A stretch of DNA of 36,067 bases from Burkholderiaceae bacterium. GTDB taxonomy: Bacteria > Pseudomonadota > Gammaproteobacteria > Burkholderiales > Burkholderiaceae_E. The notes under the pieces were generated by a model, which saw nothing but the letters and a program-made list of their open reading frames with translations, had not been told where the DNA came from and made no database searches. A program made the position numbers and the translations under genes. The stretch spans positions 1 to 36,067 of the forward strand of contig JAHBZV010000030.1 in NCBI GenBank assembly GCA_019635275.1. The letters are read 5' to 3'. Below, piece after piece: positions 11,401-19,897 of this stretch. Position 1 is the stretch's first letter, and the number at the start of each line of letters is the position of its first letter.

Positions 11401-12549
11401 CAGCCCGTACGGCGCCGCCTCGCCCGCGGTCGGGTCCGCCGGCGCGGTGGCGTCGCGCGCGTTCTCCCAGGGTTGCTCGAAGCCCTCGATGCGCAGGTTC
11501 GACACCGTGAAGCCGGTGAGTCCGAACCTCGGCCTGGCACCGCGGCCGGTCGCGCCCTCGTCGCGGATTTCGCCGCCAGCACCGGTGGCAGCGCCGGGGA
11601 ACGGCGAGATTGCGGTGGGGTGATTGTGCGTCTCGACTTTCAGCAGCGCGTGCGTGAGCCGCTCGCTGGCGCGATAGAGCCCGTTGCCGGACAGCACCGG
11701 ATGGAACCGGCGGGCCGTGCCGCCCTCGAGGATCGCCGAGTTGTCGGCGTACGCGACGATCGTGCCGGCCGGATGCGCCGCGTGCGTGGTGCGGATCATG
11801 CCGAACAGCGTCTCCTCGCGCTGCACGCCGTCGATCGTCCAGCTCGCGTTGAAGATCTTGTGCCGGCAGTGCTCGGAATTGGCCTGCGCGAACATCATCA
11901 GCTCGACGTCGGTCGGGTCGCGCCCGGCGCGCACGAACGCTTCGAGCAGGTAGTCGATCTCGTCGGCGGACAGCGCGAGGCCCAGGTCGCGATTGGCCGA
12001 CTCGAGCGCGGCGCGCCCTTCGCGACCGATCGCGACGTGCTGCATCGGCTTGCCCGGCAGCGACGCGAAGATGGCGGCCGGATCGGGCGCGTCGAGCAGC
12101 GCCGTCTCGGTCATCCGGTCGTGAAGCGGCGCGGCGAGCGCGGCGAGTTCCGCCGGCTCGAACTGCTTGCCGCCGACCAGGCCCGCGAGCAGGCCGCTGC
12201 GGGCTTCGACGCGAAATTCGATGCCGCGCTCGATGCGGCGCACGCCGGTCATCCCGCAGTTGTGCGCAATGTCGGTGGCCTTGCTGGCCCACGGCGACAC
12301 GGTGCCCAGCCGGGGAACGACCCAGATCGGCTGCCCGCCCGGGGTCGGCGCGTCGGCCGCCACCTCGAGCAGCGCCGCGAGCCGCGCCTGCTCGTCGACG
12401 GTGAGCGGCTGGTCGCTCCAGACCGCGTAGACGAAGCGCGCGTCGAGTCCGACCGCGCGCACGTCGATGCGGCGCAGCTGCTCGAGCAGGCGTCCAAGGC
12501 GGAACTCGGACAGCGCGGGCTGTCCAGCAAGCATCAGGTACGCGGGCAT
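8500..12549 (-). CDS. purL: Phosphoribosylformylglycinamidine synthase PurL (long form)
   Basis: Converts formyl-GAR, glutamine and ATP to formylglycinamidine ribonucleotide, the fourth step of purine synthesis. The single 1349-residue chain is the large proteobacterial form containing PurS-like, synthetase and glutaminase parts. Visible landmarks: ISPW-like [16 protein letters not shown] near residue 80, [40 protein letters not shown], a second half with pseudo-symmetric ATP site, and a C-terminal class I glutamine amidotransferase with nucleophile Cys1193 in GVCNGCQMM and His1314/Glu1316 in PHPERVF. ATG 12549 fits the E. coli start; no Shine-Dalgarno is visible. A TATAAT box lies 70 bases upstream. 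The frame is open 100 codons further upstream, but without family similarity. ybiT follows four bases downstream. Confidence 0.97.
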   Translation of the reverse strand: MPAYLMLAGQPALSEFRLGRLLEQLRRIDVRAVGLDARFVYAVWSDQPLTVDEQARLAALLEVAADAPTPGGQPIWVVPRLGTVSPWASKATDIAHNCGMTGVRRIERGIEFRVEARSGLLAGLVGGKQFEPAELAALAAPLHDRMTETALLDAPDPAAIFASLPGKPMQHVAIGREGRAALESANRDLGLALSADEIDYLLEAFVRAGRDPTDVELMMFAQANSEHCRHKIFNASWTIDGVQREETLFGMIRTTHAAHPAGTIVAYADNSAILEGGTARRFHPVLSGNGLYRASERLTHALLKVETHNHPTAISPFPGAATGAGGEIRDEGATGRGARPRFGLTGFTVSNLRIEGFEQPWENARDATAPADPTAGEAAPYGLPSRIATPLQIMVEGPIGGAAFNNEFGRPSLLGYFRTYEQNVAGTVRGYHKPIMIAGGVGSVDAAHTAKLDLPPGTLLIQLGGPGMRIGVGGGAASSMGAGTNTAELDFDSVQRGNPEMQRRAQEVLDRCWAMREDNPVLSIHDVGAGGLSNAFPELVHGAGRSGHFDLGKVPLEASGLSPAEIWCNESQERYVLAIAAGSLTTFDYLCRRERCPYAVVGEVSDDQQLVVDAADADGRPLRPVDMPIDVLLGKPPRMHREGRRRARSLPPVAVADLDVADVAGRVLRLPAVASKSFLVTIGDRTVGGLSARDQMVGPWQVPVADCAVGLVDYAGYRGDALAMGERTPLAVIDPRAASRMAVAEAITNLACAPIEAVDRIKLSANWMAACGDPAEDADLFDAVDACAALCRQLGVAIPVGKDSLSMRTVWQERVQGMLAETSLDKQVVAPTSLIVTAFAPVTDARRVLTPQLARGVDSVLILVDLGMGRARLGGSALAQVTQQVGDEAPDLDDPDALARFFAVIQRLNGDGRLLAYHDRSDGGLFATVCEMAFAGRCGVAVNLDLLTIDPHAEDWGDYKIRPEQVSVQRNELTLAALFNEELGAVVQVRAADRDAVLGVLREAGLSKFSHVIGKPQAKDTIEFYRDAKLVYGESRATLQQAWSETSYRIAALRDHPECAAQEFERIARADDPGLHLRLGFDPAEDIAAPFVARGARPRVAILREQGVNSQTEMAAAFDRAGFDAFDVHMTDLIEGRHKLADFRGLVACGGFSYGDVLGAGSGWAKSILFNAAMAEQFALFFGRADTFSLGVCNGCQMMSQLKAIIPGAEHWPRFLRNRSEQYEARLSMVEVLESPSVLFAGMAGSHVPIVVAHGEGRADFDTGEQQRHAGPVLRFVENDGSPADTYPANPNGSPGGLTGFTTADGRATILMPHPERVFRSIQLSWRDASLGEDSPWMRLFRNARAWVA

Positions 12550-12618
12550 GGGGCGGTCGCGGTGTGAGTAATGCGCGCACGGCGCGATAGGCGGCCGCAC
12601 GCGCTGGGTGAACCCGTC

Positions 12619-12646
12619 ATTATAAGGGGGGTGCCCCGGCGGCACC
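12619..12646 (-). promoter_or_regulatory. Putative purL promoter with adjoining inverted repeat
   Basis: On the minus strand a perfect TATAAT (12619-12624) stands 69 bases before the purL start; no good -35 hexamer is found 16-18 bases upstream. Where the -35 should be, an inverted repeat GGTGCC-CCGGC-GGCACC (12630-12646) is seen, which could be an operator replacing or masking the -35 box. It does not look like the E. coli PurR box. Seen directly; role inferred. Confidence 0.4.
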
Positions 12647-12700
12647 GCCCGGCAAGGCTGGTCGCCGGCGGCGGCACCCGCCTGCGACGCGAGCGCCGGG

Positions 12701-15700
12701 TCAGGGTGCGCCGAAGCCCCCGCCTCCCGGCGTTTCCACGACGAAGACGTCGCCGGCGTCGAGCTCCGCGCGATCGGCGTGGCGCAGGCGGTCGACGCGG
12801 CCGTCGGCGCGCACCACGTAGTCGGCGCCGTGCGCACCCGGCGCGCCACCGGCCGCGCCGAATGCCGGATGCACGCGTCCGTTGGCGAGGATCGACGCGG
12901 TCATCGGCTCGAGGAAGCGGATGCGCCGCGTGCCCCCGTCGCCGCCGCGCCAGCGCCCCGCCCCGCCAGAGCCCGGTCGGATCTCGTAGCTGTCGAGCCG
13001 CACCGGGAAGCGCAGCTCCAGGATCTCGGGGTCGGTCAGCCGCGAATTGGTCATGTGCGTCTGGACCAGCGCAGTGCCGTCGAACCCGCCGACGAGGCGG
13101 CCGGCGTCGTCGAACTGTCCGCCCGCGCCGGACCCGCCCGAGATGGTCTCGTAGTACTGGTAGCGATCGTTGCCGAAAGTGAAGTTGCTCATCGTCGGGG
13201 CGCCCGAGGCCATCACGCCCAGCGCGCCGTAGAGGCAGTTGGTGATGCACTGCGAGGTTTCGACGTTGCCTGCCACCACCGCCGCCGGGTAGCGCGGATT
13301 GAGCATCGAGCCTTCCGGGACGACGACGTCGATCGGCTTCAGGCAGCCGGCATTCATCGGGATCTCGTCGTCGACCAGCGTGCGGAACACGTAGAGCACC
13401 GCGGCCATCGTCACCGCGTGCGGCGCGTTGAAGTTGTTGGGCTGCTGCGCCGAGGTGCCGCCGAAGTCGATCGTCGCGGCCCGCCGCTCGCGGTCGACCG
13501 CGATGCGGGCGCGGATCACCGCGCCGTTGTCCAGCGGCAGCTCGAACGCCCCGTCCTTCAGCGCGCCGATGACCCGGCGCACCGAGGCCTCGGCGTTGTC
13601 CTGCACGTGCGCCATGTACGCGCGCACGACGTCGAGCCCGAAGTGCTGCACCATCTTCAGCAACTCCTCGCGCCCCTTTTCGTTGGCCGCCACCTGCGCG
13701 CGCAGGTCGGCCAGGTTCTGGTCCGGGTTGCGCGCCGGGTAGCGAGCCGAGGCCAGCGCCTCGCGCAACTCGGCCTCGCGCAACCGGCCCGCCCGCACGA
13801 GCGGGAAGTCGGTCAGGAGGACCCCTTCTTCCTCGATGTGCGCGCTGCCCGGGGGCATCGAACCCGGCGTCGTCCCGCCGATGTCGGCGTGGTGGCCGCG
13901 CGAGCCGACGTAGAACAGGATCTCGCGGCCCGCGGCGTCGAAGACCGGCGTGATGACGGTGACGTCGGGCAGGTGGGTGCCGCCTGCATACGGGTCGTTC
14001 AGCACGTAGACGTCGCCCGGCTCGAGCGGCGCCGCGCCGCGCGAGCGCGCCTGCGGGCCCGAATGCGCGTCGATGATCGCGCGCACGCTTGCGCCCATCG
14101 AGCCCAGGTGCACCGGCATGTGCGGGGCGTTCGCCACCAGGCTGCCGTCCCGATCGAACACCGCGCACGAGAAGTCGAGCCGCTCCTTGATGTTCACCGA
14201 GTGCGCGGTGTTCTGCAGCCGGTAGCCCATCTGCTCGGCGATCGACATGAACAGGTTGTTGAAGATCTCGAGCATGACCGGGTCGGCGTCGGTGCCCACC
14301 GCCACGCGCCGGGGCCGCGGCTGGTGGCGCTCGAGCACGAGGTCGCCGCGCGCGCTCATCGCGGCGCGCCAGCCTGGCTCGACCACCGTGGTGGCGGTCG
14401 CCTCGGCGATCACCGCGGGGCCGTCGACCGTGTCGCCGGCGATCATCCGCTCGCGACGGTAGAGCGGCGTGTCGTGCCACGCACCGGCTGCGAACACCCG
14501 CACCCGGGCCTGCGGCTCGAGCGGACCCGCGCGATGCCCGGGCGGCGCGAGCGACGCGCCCTGCCCCGACTCGCCGAGCGCCTCGACGACCGCCGACTCG
14601 ATCACCAGCGCGCGATCGGGCATCAGGAACGCGAAACGCTGCCGGTAGGCCGCCTCGAAGCGCTCGCGCATTGCCGCTTCGTCGCCGGCATCCACGGGCA
14701 GCGAGGTGTCGGTGCCCTCGTAGCGCAGGTGCAGCCGATGGCGCACCCGGATCGACTGCTCGGGCTCGCCCTGCGCGAGCAACTCGGCGCGCGCCTGCGC
14801 GTCGAGTTGCGCCAGCGCGCCGAGCGCCTCGGCGATGCCGGCCGCGTCGAGCCGGCGCTCGATCGAGCACTCGCGCATCGCCACCTGCTCGGCCAGCCCC
14901 ATGCCATAGGCCGACAGCACGCCGGCCAGCGGGTGCGCCAGCACGCGCGGCATCGCCAGCGCGTCGGCCACCCCGCACGCGTGCTGGCCCCCGGCGCCGC
15001 CGAAGGTCGTCAGCGTGTAGCGCGTGACGTCGTAGCCTCGCTGCACCGAGATCTTCTTGATCGCGTTGGCCATGTTGGCGACCGCGATGTCGACGAAGCC
15101 CTGCGCGACCTCCTCGGGACTCATCGCGCGGCCGGTCGCAGCGCCGATGCGTGCCGCGAGCTCGGCGAAGCGCTCGCGAACCACGTCGGCGTCGAGCGGC
15201 TGGTCGCCGCCGGGCCCGAACACCGCCGGAAAGAACGCCGGCTGCAGCTTGCCGAGCATGACGTTGGCGTCGGTGACGGTCAGCGGGCCGCCGCGCCGGT
15301 AGCACGCCGGGCCCGGATCGGCCCCGGCCGAGTCCGGGCCGACGCGCATGCGCGCGCCATCGAAGTGCAGGATCGAGCCGCCGCCTGCGGCCACCGTGTG
15401 GATGCTCATCATCGGCGCGCGCATCCGCACGCCGGCGACCAGCGTCTCGAACTCGCGCTCGAACTCGCCGGCGAAGTGCGAGACGTCGGTCGAGGTGCCG
15501 CCCATGTCGAAGCCGATCACGCGGTCGAAGCCGGCGGCAGCGCTCACCCGCGCCATGCCGACGATGCCGCCCGCCGGACCCGACAGGATCGAGTCCTTGC
15601 CCTGGAACGCGTGCGCGTCGGTCAGTCCTCCGTTGGACTGCATGAACTGCAGCCGCACGCCCTGCATCGCGGCGGCGACCCGTTCGACGTAGCGGCGCAG

Positions 15701-16351
15701 CACCGGCGACAGGTAGGCGTCGACGACCGTGGTATCGCCGCGAGCGACGAAGCGCACCAGCGGCGAGACCCGGTGCGACACCGAGACCTGCGTGAAGCCG
15801 ATCTCGCGCGCGATCGCCGCGACGCGCTCCTCGTGCGCCGAATGGCGGTAGCCGTGCATCAACACTACCGCGACGGCACGCAGTCCGGCGTCCCAGGCGC
15901 CCTGCAGCGCGGCGCGCGCCGACGCCTCGTCGAGCGCGCGCACGACGCTGCCGTCGGCGCCGAGCCGCTCGTCGATCTCGATCACGTCGCGGTACAGCAG
16001 CTCGGGCAGCACGATCCTGCGCTCGAACAGCCTGGGCCGGTTCTGGTAGGCGATGCGCAGCGCATCGCGAAAGCCGCGGGTCACCGCCAGCACCATCGGT
16101 TCGCCCTTGCGCTCGAGCAGCGCGTTGGTGGCCACCGTGGTGCCCATCTTCACCACCTCGACGCGAGCGGCGTCGATCGGTTCGCCGGGCGCGAGCCCGA
16201 GCAGCCGGCGGATGCCCTCGACTGCCGCGTCATCGTAGCGCCCCGGGTTCTCGGACAGCAGCTTCGCCGTCGCCAGCGTGCCGTCGGGGCGGCGAGCGAC
16301 GATGTCCGTGAACGTACCGCCGCGATCGATCCAGAACTGCCAGGCGCTCAT
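12701..16351 (-). CDS. 5-oxoprolinase (ATP-hydrolysing), fused HyuA-HyuB type
   Basis: Opens the lactam ring of 5-oxo-L-proline (pyroglutamate) to L-glutamate with ATP hydrolysis. The 1216-residue chain fuses a HyuA-like half (about 1-690) and a HyuB-like half (about 700-1216), the architecture of mammalian OPLAH and its bacterial relatives. The N-terminus [19 protein letters not shown], then [48 protein letters not shown] and [17 protein letters not shown] match OPLAH closely, better than dedicated hydantoinases; the second half has [24 protein letters not shown] and a glycine-rich tail. ATG 16351 begins six residues before IDRGG, as in homologues. It lies 26 bases after the MarR-like gene and reads the same way; the TRAP operon diverges from that pair. 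A hydantoinase or acetophenone-carboxylase specificity is possible but less likely. Confidence 0.9.
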   Translation of the reverse strand: MSAWQFWIDRGGTFTDIVARRPDGTLATAKLLSENPGRYDDAAVEGIRRLLGLAPGEPIDAARVEVVKMGTTVATNALLERKGEPMVLAVTRGFRDALRIAYQNRPRLFERRIVLPELLYRDVIEIDERLGADGSVVRALDEASARAALQGAWDAGLRAVAVVLMHGYRHSAHEERVAAIAREIGFTQVSVSHRVSPLVRFVARGDTTVVDAYLSPVLRRYVERVAAAMQGVRLQFMQSNGGLTDAHAFQGKDSILSGPAGGIVGMARVSAAAGFDRVIGFDMGGTSTDVSHFAGEFEREFETLVAGVRMRAPMMSIHTVAAGGGSILHFDGARMRVGPDSAGADPGPACYRRGGPLTVTDANVMLGKLQPAFFPAVFGPGGDQPLDADVVRERFAELAARIGAATGRAMSPEEVAQGFVDIAVANMANAIKKISVQRGYDVTRYTLTTFGGAGGQHACGVADALAMPRVLAHPLAGVLSAYGMGLAEQVAMRECSIERRLDAAGIAEALGALAQLDAQARAELLAQGEPEQSIRVRHRLHLRYEGTDTSLPVDAGDEAAMRERFEAAYRQRFAFLMPDRALVIESAVVEALGESGQGASLAPPGHRAGPLEPQARVRVFAAGAWHDTPLYRRERMIAGDTVDGPAVIAEATATTVVEPGWRAAMSARGDLVLERHQPRPRRVAVGTDADPVMLEIFNNLFMSIAEQMGYRLQNTAHSVNIKERLDFSCAVFDRDGSLVANAPHMPVHLGSMGASVRAIIDAHSGPQARSRGAAPLEPGDVYVLNDPYAGGTHLPDVTVITPVFDAAGREILFYVGSRGHHADIGGTTPGSMPPGSAHIEEEGVLLTDFPLVRAGRLREAELREALASARYPARNPDQNLADLRAQVAANEKGREELLKMVQHFGLDVVRAYMAHVQDNAEASVRRVIGALKDGAFELPLDNGAVIRARIAVDRERRAATIDFGGTSAQQPNNFNAPHAVTMAAVLYVFRTLVDDEIPMNAGCLKPIDVVVPEGSMLNPRYPAAVVAGNVETSQCITNCLYGALGVMASGAPTMSNFTFGNDRYQYYETISGGSGAGGQFDDAGRLVGGFDGTALVQTHMTNSRLTDPEILELRFPVRLDSYEIRPGSGGAGRWRGGDGGTRRIRFLEPMTASILANGRVHPAFGAAGGAPGAHGADYVVRADGRVDRLRHADRAELDAGDVFVVETPGGGGFGAP

Positions 16352-16377
16352 CGACGCTCCTTCCCGATCGCGGCCGA

Positions 16378-16983
16378 TCACAGCGAGGCCGCCGCGCGCG
16401 CGGCCTGGTCGTACAGGCCGGACAGCGTGCGCAGCATCCGGGCGAGGTGCGCGAGCTCCGAGCGGCCATCGCCGGCGGGGGCCGCCTCGCGGCTCGCGCC
16501 ACCGGCCAGGCTGCCGAGCCGGTCGGGCACGCTCGAGACGAGGCACCGGTCGCGCACCGCACGATAGCGCGCCACCAGCGCAGCGCCTGCCGGCGTGCTC
16601 GAATGAAGCACTTCCTTGCCGGCCTTCTCCCCGCGCACCAGTCCCAGGTGCGTGAGCTTGCGCAGCGCGTAGGCGACGACGTGCGCGTCCTCGTAGTTCA
16701 GAGTGAAGCAGATGTCGGCGAGCTTCTTGCTCTTGCCGCGGTGGTGGACGTGGTGCAGCACCAGCACGTCGGTGATCGTCAGGTCGGGCATGCCGGCAGC
16801 CGCCATGCAGCGCACGGCCCATCGGTCGAACGCGTGCGTCGCGACGATCAGCCCGAACTCGAATTCGGACAGCTCGCCCCAGTCGCCTTCGCCCAGGTGT
16901 GCCGAGGACAGGATGCGCAGCGGCGCCTCCGCGGGCGGCACGCTCGCGGCCTGGGCTCGATCGCTGCGGCGTCGGGTGGCCAT
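16378..16983 (-). CDS. MarR-like winged-helix regulator (COG5631 type)
   Basis: A 201-residue predicted transcription factor. The central part (about 55-150) forms a MarR-type winged helix: [15 protein letters not shown], a dimer-helix region, then [20 protein letters not shown] leading into [20 protein letters not shown] (recognition helix) and [21 protein letters not shown] (wing). This resembles the predicted HTH group COG5631, often found beside catabolic or transport genes in Proteobacteria. The last 45 residues are alanine-rich and variable. In-frame ATGs exist at 17028 and 17004, but 16983 is preferred because GGAG sits six bases upstream and because the earlier starts would put the AACGTT repeats inside the gene. 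It precedes 5-oxoprolinase by 26 bases and faces the TRAP operon, so it is the likely local regulator. Confidence 0.82.
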   Translation of the reverse strand: MATRRRSDRAQAASVPPAEAPLRILSSAHLGEGDWGELSEFEFGLIVATHAFDRWAVRCMAAAGMPDLTITDVLVLHHVHHRGKSKKLADICFTLNYEDAHVVAYALRKLTHLGLVRGEKAGKEVLHSSTPAGAALVARYRAVRDRCLVSSVPDRLGSLAGGASREAAPAGDGRSELAHLARMLRTLSGLYDQAARAAASL

Positions 16984-16989
16984 GCATGT

Positions 16990-16993
16990 CTCC
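16990..16993 (-). promoter_or_regulatory. Ribosome binding site deciding the MarR-like start
   Basis: GGAG on the minus strand, six bases before ATG 16983. The other nearby ATG (16987) is out of frame and too close. This supports the short form of the regulator. Confidence 0.6.
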
Positions 16994-16994
16994 G

Positions 16995-17012
16995 AAACGT
17001 TCATAAAACGTT
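16995..17012. promoter_or_regulatory. Putative operator: two AACGTT palindromes
   Basis: Two copies of the perfect palindrome AACGTT (16996-17001 and 17007-17012), each with extra A residues 5', are spaced 11 bases apart, about one helical turn. The second copy overlaps the first bases of TTGACA (17011-17016). Because the site lies between the MarR-like gene and the divergent TRAP operon, it is a good candidate for the regulator's binding site. Repeats seen directly; binding inferred. Confidence 0.45.
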
Positions 17013-17040
17013 GACAATTTATCTTCATCGCTCCTAAGCT
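17011..17040 (+). promoter_or_regulatory. Putative promoter of the TRAP operon
   Basis: A perfect -35 hexamer TTGACA (17011-17016) in an AT-rich gap. The best -10 at 18-base spacing is TAAGCT (17035-17040), a weak match. The leader then contains an inverted repeat CAAGCC/GGCTTG (17042-17047 and 17059-17064) and GGAG (17107-17110) before dctP. A weak -10 with a strong -35 would fit an activator- or repressor-controlled promoter. Confidence 0.35.
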
Positions 17041-17115
17041 TCAAGCCCGGTTATGCTCGGCTTGCGTGATCGCCAGGCCGCACCGCCCCCGCAACGCACA
17101 CTCTCCGGAGATCCG

Positions 17116-18084
17116 ATGAAGCCCAGCCGATTCCTGCCCCTGCTGTTCGCTGCCGTGGCCGGCGGCGCGCTCGCCCAGGTCAAGTGGGACCTGCCCGCCG
17201 CCTACCCCGCCAGCAACTTTCACTCCGAAAACCTGGTGCAGTTCGCCTCCGACGTCGAGAAGGCTACCGGCGGCAAGCTCAAGATCACCGTCCACGCCAA
17301 CGCGTCGCTGTTCAAGGCGCCCGAAATCAAGCGCGCGGTGCAGGGGAACCAGGCGCAGATCGGCGAAATCCTGCTATCCAACTTCGCCAACGAGCACCCG
17401 CTGTACGGCGTCGACGTGCTGCCCTTCGTCGCCACCAGCTACGCGGCCGCGCACAAGCTCGACAAGGCGTCTCGCCCTGCGCTCGACAAGCTGCTCGCCT
17501 CGCAGGGCATGAAGCTGCTGTACACGGTCGCCTGGCCGCCGCAGGGGCTGTACTCGAAGAAGCCGCTGAACGCCGCATCCGACCTCAAGGGCGTGAAGTT
17601 CCGCTCGTACAACCCCGCCACGGCCAAGATCGCCGAGATGTTCGGCGCGCAGCCGGTGACGATCCAGGCCGCGGACCTTTCGCAGGCGATGGCCACCGGC
17701 GCGGTCGAGTCGTTCATCACTTCGGGTTCGACCGGGTACGACAGCAAGGCCTACGAACACATCAAGTACTTCTACGACACGCAGGCCTGGCTGCCGAAGA
17801 ACGCGGTGATCGTCAACCAGAAGGCCTTCGATGCGCTGGACAAGGCCACGCAGGACGCCGTGCTCAAGGCCGCCGCCGACGCCGAGGCGCGCGGATGGAA
17901 GAGCTCCGAAGACAAGACCGCCTGGTACCTCGACCAGCTGAAGAAGAACGGCATGCAGGTGCTGCCGCCCTCGGCGCAGATGAGCGCCGAGTTCAAGAAG
18001 GTCGGCGACGTGCTGGTCGACGACTGGCTGAAGAAGGCCGGCCCCGAGGGCAAGGCCATTCTGGACGCCTACGGCAAGATGTGA
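17116..18084 (+). CDS. dctP: TRAP transporter substrate-binding protein DctP, probably for 5-oxoproline
   Basis: Periplasmic receptor of a tripartite ATP-independent (TRAP) importer, 322 residues. A Sec signal peptide (1-20, cleavage after GGALA) precedes the mature start QVKWDLPAAYPASNFHSENL. DctP-family features include KAPEIKRAVQGNQAQIGE, the ligand-arginine region LKGVKFRSY (Arg163) and DLSQAMATGAVESF. The WDLPAAYPASN opening and the neighbouring 5-oxoprolinase recall the pyroglutamate-binding DctP subfamily described in Bordetella pertussis (DctP6/DctP7), so 5-oxoproline is the inferred ligand. ATG 17116 has GGAG five bases upstream. Its stop overlaps the dctQ start by one base (TGATG), showing translational coupling. 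Confidence 0.9.
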   Translation: MKPSRFLPLLFAAVAGGALAQVKWDLPAAYPASNFHSENLVQFASDVEKATGGKLKITVHANASLFKAPEIKRAVQGNQAQIGEILLSNFANEHPLYGVDVLPFVATSYAAAHKLDKASRPALDKLLASQGMKLLYTVAWPPQGLYSKKPLNAASDLKGVKFRSYNPATAKIAEMFGAQPVTIQAADLSQAMATGAVESFITSGSTGYDSKAYEHIKYFYDTQAWLPKNAVIVNQKAFDALDKATQDAVLKAAADAEARGWKSSEDKTAWYLDQLKKNGMQVLPPSAQMSAEFKKVGDVLVDDWLKKAGPEGKAILDAYGKM

Positions 18085-18593
18085 TGCGAGCGGTGCTCGA
18101 CCGGCTGTACGACGCCGCCGCGTGGGTCGCGGCGGCGTTCATGGTCGGGCTGCTCGCGATGGTCCTGATCGGCGTCGCCGGCCGCCAGTTCGGTTTCTAC
18201 ATGCCCGGCACCGACGCCTATGCCGGCTACCTGATGGCGGGGGCAGGCTTCCTGTCGCTGGCCCACACGCTCAAGCGCAACGAGCACATCCGCGTGACGC
18301 TGCTGCTGAGCCTGTCGGGCCCGCGCACGCGGCGCGCGCTCGAGCGCTGGTCGCTGGCGGTGGCGCTGCTGCTGGCCGCGCTGCTGGCGTTCTATAGCGC
18401 GAGGCTGGCCTGGCAGTCCTGGAAGTTCAACGACATCTCCACCGGCACCGACGCGGCGCCGCTGTGGATCCCGCAGCTGTCGATGGCCATTGGCTCGCTG
18501 ATCCTGCTGGTGGCGTTCGTCGACGAGGCGGTGCTGGAGCTTCGCGGCCGTCGGGCCGGCTCGGCGTCCGGCGAAATGCAGCGCGTCGAATGA
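18084..18593 (+). CDS. dctQ: TRAP transporter small membrane subunit DctQ
   Basis: The small permease subunit of the TRAP importer, 169 residues with four predicted membrane helices (about 10-32, 45-65, 88-110, 130-152). Typical DctQ features are the first helix followed by GRQFGFYMPGTDAYAGYLM and the loop HTLKRNEHIRVTLLLSLSG, where most DctQ proteins have a conserved basic HI-V motif. It starts within the dctP stop (TGATG) and ends within the dctM start (ATGA), so the three genes are strictly coupled. DctQ acts with DctM in sodium-driven uptake of the ligand delivered by DctP. Confidence 0.9.
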   Translation: MRAVLDRLYDAAAWVAAAFMVGLLAMVLIGVAGRQFGFYMPGTDAYAGYLMAGAGFLSLAHTLKRNEHIRVTLLLSLSGPRTRRALERWSLAVALLLAALLAFYSARLAWQSWKFNDISTGTDAAPLWIPQLSMAIGSLILLVAFVDEAVLELRGRRAGSASGEMQRVE

Positions 18594-19897
18594 ACGAGGT
18601 CGCGGTCACCGCACTGCTGATCGTGGCGCTGTTCGCGCTGCTGGGCAGCGGGGTCTGGATCGGGCTGGCGCTGTCGGGCGTCGCGTGGATCGCGATGGAG
18701 CTGTTCTCGTCGCGGCCGGCCGGCGACGCGATGGCGGTCACGATCTGGGGATCGGCATCCAGCTGGACGCTGACCGCGCTGCCGCTGTTCGTCTGGATGG
18801 GCGAGATCCTGTTCCGCACGCGGCTGTCGGCCGACATGTTCCAGGGGCTCGCGCCGTGGATGAACCGGCTGCCGGGGCGCCTGCTGCACACCAACATCAT
18901 CGGTTGCGCGATCTTCGCGGCCGTGTCGGGCTCCTCGGCGGCCACCTGCGCCACGATCGGCAAGATGACGCTGCCGGAACTCGCGCGCCGCGGCTATCCC
19001 GACGGCATCGTCGTCGGCACGCTGGCCGGCGCGGGAACCCTGGGGCTGCTGATCCCGCCGTCGATCATCATGATCGTCTACGGCGTGAGCGCCGACGTGT
19101 CGATCGCGCAGCTGTTCGTCGCCGGCGTGGTGCCCGGAATCCTGCTCGCGCTGCTGTTCATGGGCTACGTGGTCGGCTGGGCGCTGCTGAACCCCGCGAG
19201 CGTACCGCCGGCCGAGGGCTCGATGAGCCTGCGCGAGAAGCTGTGGGCCTCGCGCAGCCTGATCCCGGTGGTGCTCCTCATCACCGCCGTGCTGGGTGCG
19301 ATCTACGCCGGCATCGCCACCGCCACCGAGGCGGCGGCGATCGGCGTGGTCGGGGCGCTGCTGCTCTCGGCGTTGCAGGGGTCGCTCGACCGGCGCACCT
19401 TCGTCGAATCGCTGCTGGGCGCCACGCGGTTGTACTGCATGATCGCGCTGATCCTCGCCGGTGCAGCGTTCCTCACGCTGGTGATGGGCTACATCGGCCT
19501 GCCGCGCCACCTCGCCGAGTGGATCGCGTCGCTGGGCCTGTCGCGCTTCCAGCTGATCGTCGCGCTGGCGCTGTTCTACATCCTGCTCGGGTGCTTTCTC
19601 GACGGCATCTCGATGGTCGTGCTGACGATGGGCGTGATCCTTCCGACCGTGCAGGCCGCCGGCATCGACCTGCTGTGGTTCGGCGTCTTCGTGGTGCTGG
19701 TCGTCGAGATGGCGCAGATCACGCCACCGGTGGGCTTCAACCTGTTCGTCCTGCAGGGCATGACGGGCCGCCAGCTGCCCTGGATCGCGCGGCAGGCGCT
19801 GCCGATGTTCGCATTGATGGTGGCCGCCGTGCTGCTCATCTACGCCGTACCCGACCTGGTCACCTGGCTGCCCAGGCAGATGCGGCTGGGGGCCTGA
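18590..19897 (+). CDS. dctM: TRAP transporter large permease DctM
   Basis: The 435-residue transport channel subunit of the TRAP importer, belonging to the ion-transporter superfamily. It has about twelve membrane segments, the conserved AAVSGSSAATCATIGKMTLP region after the third helix, AGTLGLLIPPSIIMIVYG, an AGIATATEAAAIGVVGAL segment and the C-terminal EMAQITPPVGFNLFVLQG, all family hallmarks. ATG 18590 overlaps the dctQ stop by four bases. Its own stop overlaps the start of nnr by one base (TGATG), so the transporter and the NAD(P)H-hydrate repair enzyme share a message and a coupled ribosome pathway. Confidence 0.93.
   Translation: MNEVAVTALLIVALFALLGSGVWIGLALSGVAWIAMELFSSRPAGDAMAVTIWGSASSWTLTALPLFVWMGEILFRTRLSADMFQGLAPWMNRLPGRLLHTNIIGCAIFAAVSGSSAATCATIGKMTLPELARRGYPDGIVVGTLAGAGTLGLLIPPSIIMIVYGVSADVSIAQLFVAGVVPGILLALLFMGYVVGWALLNPASVPPAEGSMSLREKLWASRSLIPVVLLITAVLGAIYAGIATATEAAAIGVVGALLLSALQGSLDRRTFVESLLGATRLYCMIALILAGAAFLTLVMGYIGLPRHLAEWIASLGLSRFQLIVALALFYILLGCFLDGISMVVLTMGVILPTVQAAGIDLLWFGVFVVLVVEMAQITPPVGFNLFVLQGMTGRQLPWIARQALPMFALMVAAVLLIYAVPDLVTWLPRQMRLGA

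Noticed and set aside
12779-16567. A 1262-codon open frame antisense to 5-oxoprolinase.
   Set aside because: Same compositional effect; no recognisable motif, start context or ribosome site.
16984-17028. Longer forms of the MarR-like protein from ATG 17004 or 17028.
   Set aside because: They lack a ribosome site, would absorb the AACGTT repeats and TTGACA box into coding sequence, and add a non-conserved tail; GGAG fits ATG 16983.
17042-17064. Leader inverted repeat CAAGCC/GGCTTG before dctP as a riboswitch or attenuator.
   Set aside because: A single six-base-pair stem with an 11-base loop, no T tract, no known riboswitch core.
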